Assembly: GCA_027064085.1 (NCBI GenBank)
Contig: JAMOQH010000182.1
Span: forward strand, 9,697 to 73,696
Reading direction: 5' to 3'
From: a bacterium
Lineage (GTDB): Bacteria > UBP6 > JAFGXH01
Length of the DNA: 64,000 bases
The notes below the pieces were generated by a model. That model was not told the DNA's origin. It did not search any database and worked only from the letters and a program-made list of their open reading frames with translations. Both the position numbers and the translations under genes were made by a program. Of this stretch, positions 61,964 through 64,000 are shown piece after piece (position 1 is the stretch's first letter; each line of letters begins with the position of its first letter).

Positions 61964-62962
61964 ATGAATTATAAAGTTGGTGTTATAGGTAGCGGTTCTT
62001 GGGGAACAACAGTTGCTCAACTAGTTGCTAAAAATAGCTATGAAGTAAATCTTTATTCAAGAGATAAAAAACAAGTTCAAATTATCAACAAAGAGCATAT
62101 AAATAAAAAGTACTTACCTGAGTTTAAGCTTTCAGAAAACATAAAAGCTTCTAATTCACTAAAAGAGGTTACTAAAAACAGTGATATTATATTTATTGCA
62201 GTACCAAGTAATGCCTTTAGGTCAACTATAAAAAAAATGAGTAATTGCCTAAAACCTGAGCAAATTCTAATAAGTTTAACAAAAGGAATTGAAATTAAAA
62301 CTTATGATGTAATGAGTCAAATTATTTCACAAGAATCATGTATAAAATTAATAGGTGTTTTATCTGGGCCAAATTTAGCTAAAGAAATAATGAAAGAGCA
62401 ACCCGCAGCAACGGTAATTGCTTCAAAATTTGATTTTGTAATAAAAACAGTTAGTAAAATTATATCATCTGATAAATTTATGGTTTTTGCCCAAAGAGAT
62501 GTACTTGGAGTTGAAGTTGCAGGAGCATTAAAAAATGTAATTGCTATTGCTTCCGGCATAGGAGATGGCTTAGGTTTAGGAATTAATGCAACATCATTTT
62601 TAGTAACTCTGGGTATTTCTGAAATAAAATATCTTGCTTTAAAACTTGGAGCTAAACCCGAAACCTTTTACGGACTTGCGGGAACAGGCGATTTAATGGC
62701 AACTTCATTTTCTGTTTTAAGTCGAAATTTTAGATTTGGCAAGCTTATAGGTCAATCAAATGGTGTGGAAGAGGCTCTTAAGTCAGTGGGACAGGTTGTT
62801 GAAGGATATACAACTACAAAGGTAGCTCATTTATTTGCAAAATCGATTAATGTAAATATGCCTATTCTAGATGCTGTTTATAGAATCCTTTATAAAAACA
62901 GTAAAGTTGATGAAGTTCTTGCGGAATTATTAAAAATTAGAAAAGATTATTTATGGGAGTAG
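61964..62962 (+). CDS. gpsA: Glycerol-3-phosphate dehydrogenase [NAD(P)+]
   Basis: 332 residues from the ATG preceded by GGGGAT; a frame opening at 61937 overlaps the acyltransferase. VGVIGSGSWGTTVAQLVAKN is the dinucleotide-binding turn, LTKGIE and LSGPNLAKEI the reaction motifs, then VEVAGALKNVIAIASGIGDG with the catalytic Lys and GLAGTGDLMATSFSVLSRNF. It reduces dihydroxyacetone phosphate to sn-glycerol-3-phosphate for lipid synthesis. Directly after the acyltransferase gene. Its stop codon TAG is the first three bases of structured element copy 5. Confidence 0.95.
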   Translation: MNYKVGVIGSGSWGTTVAQLVAKNSYEVNLYSRDKKQVQIINKEHINKKYLPEFKLSENIKASNSLKEVTKNSDIIFIAVPSNAFRSTIKKMSNCLKPEQILISLTKGIEIKTYDVMSQIISQESCIKLIGVLSGPNLAKEIMKEQPAATVIASKFDFVIKTVSKIISSDKFMVFAQRDVLGVEVAGALKNVIAIASGIGDGLGLGINATSFLVTLGISEIKYLALKLGAKPETFYGLAGTGDLMATSFSVLSRNFRFGKLIGQSNGVEEALKSVGQVVEGYTTTKVAHLFAKSINVNMPILDAVYRILYKNSKVDEVLAELLKIRKDYLWE

Positions 62963-62993
62963 TTTCAAAGTCTTTAACAAGTCTTTTACACTA
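62960..62993 (+). repeat. Structured hairpin element, copy 5
   Basis: Outer stem TAGT/ACTA begins on the gpsA stop codon; internal loop TTC opposite TAC; stem AAAG/CTTT; T-T mismatch; inner stem CTT/AAG with loop TAAC. The second stem differs in sequence from copies 1-3 but pairs perfectly. Confidence 0.65.
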
Positions 62994-63019
62994 AAAATTA
63001 GCCAAATTGTCTAATTTTT
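62993..63019. terminator. Bidirectional terminator between gpsA and yaaA
   Basis: AAAAATTAG at 62993-63001, 9-base loop, CTAATTTTT at 63011-63019. The yaaA stop codon lies in the right arm. Confidence 0.65.
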
Positions 63020-63757
63020 TAAAAAAGTAAAGCAATTATCATTACTTTCTTTTTCTGAGAATTTATAGTTATCATAATTAAATTTCTTTAAAAGTTCCAA
63101 ATTGATAATACTTTCTTTGGCCATAAAATTTAAAAATTTACCTCTCATTTTTTTAGCATTCATACTTGTTGTTTTATATTTACCATTTTTAAATTCTTTA
63201 AAAACAATATTAATTATTTTCTTATTTAATTTCTTTCTATTAATAAGTTTTGAGTATTCTGTTGATGCTAGATTTATAATTATTTCATCATCTAGCTTAT
63301 TTAAATAATTTACAATATCTGTTTTCCAAAAATCATATAAGGTTTTATTATTAATTTTAATTTTAGCTAAAAAATCTAATCTATAGGGCATTATTAAGTC
63401 AAATGGTTTTAGGAGTCCATAAAGAGTTGAAATAATAAATAGATTATCTTGTAAATAATCTAATTCTATTTCTTTCAAAGTATTTGTCTCTATGTTTTTA
63501 AATAGGTATCCATTATAAGTAAAAATTGCTTGTTTGGAATTGTTTTTATCTTCAAACTTCCAATTTTTATATCTTTCATAGTTTAGAAGAGCAAGTTTTT
63601 TATTGACTTTTAACTTTTTTTCTATTTCATCAGGAGCTAGTTTTCTCAATTCTCGGATAATTAATTCTGAGCTATTAAAAAAACTGGGAGTAGTAAATTT
63701 TTTAAAATTAATTCTCTTAAAATTAAGAGTTTTGGCAGGTGAAATTATTATTTTCAT
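63011..63757 (-). CDS. yaaA: Peroxide-stress protein YaaA
   Basis: 248 residues. MKIIISPAKTLNF is the family start (DUF328/UPF0246), with LNYERYKNWKFED, IFTYNGYLFKNIETNTL, FIISTLYGLLKPFDLIMPYR, NLASTEYSKL and FKNGKYKTTSMNAKKMRGKF in order; the SPAKT, GLY..L.P...I.PYR and MKAKRARG-like elements are diagnostic. YaaA lowers free iron under peroxide stress and protects DNA. Length matches the family. It has its own upstream A/T-rich region. Confidence 0.92.
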   Translation of the reverse strand: MKIIISPAKTLNFKRINFKKFTTPSFFNSSELIIRELRKLAPDEIEKKLKVNKKLALLNYERYKNWKFEDKNNSKQAIFTYNGYLFKNIETNTLKEIELDYLQDNLFIISTLYGLLKPFDLIMPYRLDFLAKIKINNKTLYDFWKTDIVNYLNKLDDEIIINLASTEYSKLINRKKLNKKIINIVFKEFKNGKYKTTSMNAKKMRGKFLNFMAKESIINLELLKKFNYDNYKFSEKESNDNCFTFLKN

Positions 63758-63934
63758 TTATATTATCTCCAATAATACAAATAAATACTACAATATAATG
63801 TTTATAATTACAATTTTTCTTGATTTACTAAAGTAACACTTGCTTTAAATGATTATAATACATTGTGTAAGTATATGAAAAAACAGTTAATTATAAAAAA
63901 AGAGAAAAAAAGGCCAAAAAAGTGAAAAAAAATA

Positions 63935-63963
63935 TTGACAAAGTGATGTTGGAAATGTATATT
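63935..63963 (+). promoter_or_regulatory. Strong promoter at the right edge, stable-RNA style
   Basis: TTGACA at 63935-63940, 17-base spacer, TATATT at 63958-63963. Upstream runs of A (63880-63934) resemble an UP element; the stretch just after the -10 box is GC-rich (ACTCGCCG), an rRNA/tRNA-type discriminator. No coding frame of size follows before the window ends. The 177 bases from 63758 to 63934 hold only A/T-rich sequence. Confidence 0.6.
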
Positions 63964-64000
63964 GTAACTCGCCGTTGGGAAACGAAAGAGATTTTGAGAC

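Noticed and set aside
63964-64000. GC-richer 37-base end GTAACTCGCC... ending GAGAC as a possible first CRISPR repeat
   Set aside because: Only one copy is visible, no cas genes are nearby, and it lies exactly downstream of a consensus promoter where a stable-RNA leader is expected.

Overview
The window is strongly AT-rich bacterial chromosome. It has the hallmarks of a Gram-negative, double-membrane cell: an Mla-type lipid transporter, an RND efflux tripartite system, ExbB/ExbD/TonB-like genes and many lipoprotein signal peptides. The exported proteins (EGF-like, MopE-like metal-binding, kelch, FG-GAP and cysteine-repeat lipoproteins) together with an FHA-GAF-sigma54 activator resemble deltaproteobacterial / Myxococcota-Bdellovibrionota-type genomes, but in a low-GC, probably uncultured lineage. 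That placement is inference. No prophage, plasmid or integrative element is evident; the only mobile genes are two RAYT-type (REP-associated) transposases.

Layout. 1-8347: a tight operon with a MutL-family ASKHA protein (cut by the left edge), a barrel-sandwich protein, a DUF6754-like protein, three membrane proteins, a rhomboid protease and a tiny Tat-like ORF. This is the best candidate for an undescribed multi-protein membrane system. 8381-13259: TPR protein, FHA-sigma54 regulator and two lipoproteins. 13381-16331: gdhA, RAYT 1 and an NRDE/TANGO2 protein. 16306-25171: four large or odd exported proteins and an SDR. 25395-31904: small ORFs, Nudix hydrolase, dihydrolipoyl dehydrogenase, lipoprotein-mlaE-mlaF-mlaD and purine nucleoside phosphorylase. 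31989-41775: EGF lipoprotein, CPBP protease, ftsY, pth, membrane pyrophosphatase, rlmF, rhodanese and apbE. 41884-51627: RND efflux operon with its TetR regulator and three matching operators, a split permease pair and a radical SAM protein. 51801-56061: RAYT 2 and an arsenic/thiol-redox locus (ArsP-like permease, two thioredoxin-like proteins and CcdA, divergent from arsR-arsC). 56042-63757: yhbY, initiator tRNA-Met, exbB/exbD/tonB-like genes, a NifX-like/hemerythrin pair, an acyltransferase, gpsA and yaaA. The right edge carries a near-consensus promoter running out of the window.

Reading both strands also gave a small family of structured elements not explained by the genes. Five short hairpins, mostly directly after stop codons, share one architecture: a 4-bp outer stem, a 3x3 internal loop (TTC opposite TAC in four of five), a second stem, one pyrimidine mismatch and an inner stem. 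The stem sequences differ but keep pairing. Two copies carry REP-like branched inserts and two lie next to the RAYT genes, so they may be RAYT substrates or a recurrent mRNA 3'-end structure. The second RAYT gene also carries an inverted pair of REP palindromes and a 36-bp tandem repeat inside its own reading frame.

Where a long frame opens upstream of a better ribosome-binding site I moved the start; each case is stated. Database similarity could not be tested, so family names rest on motifs I recognise.
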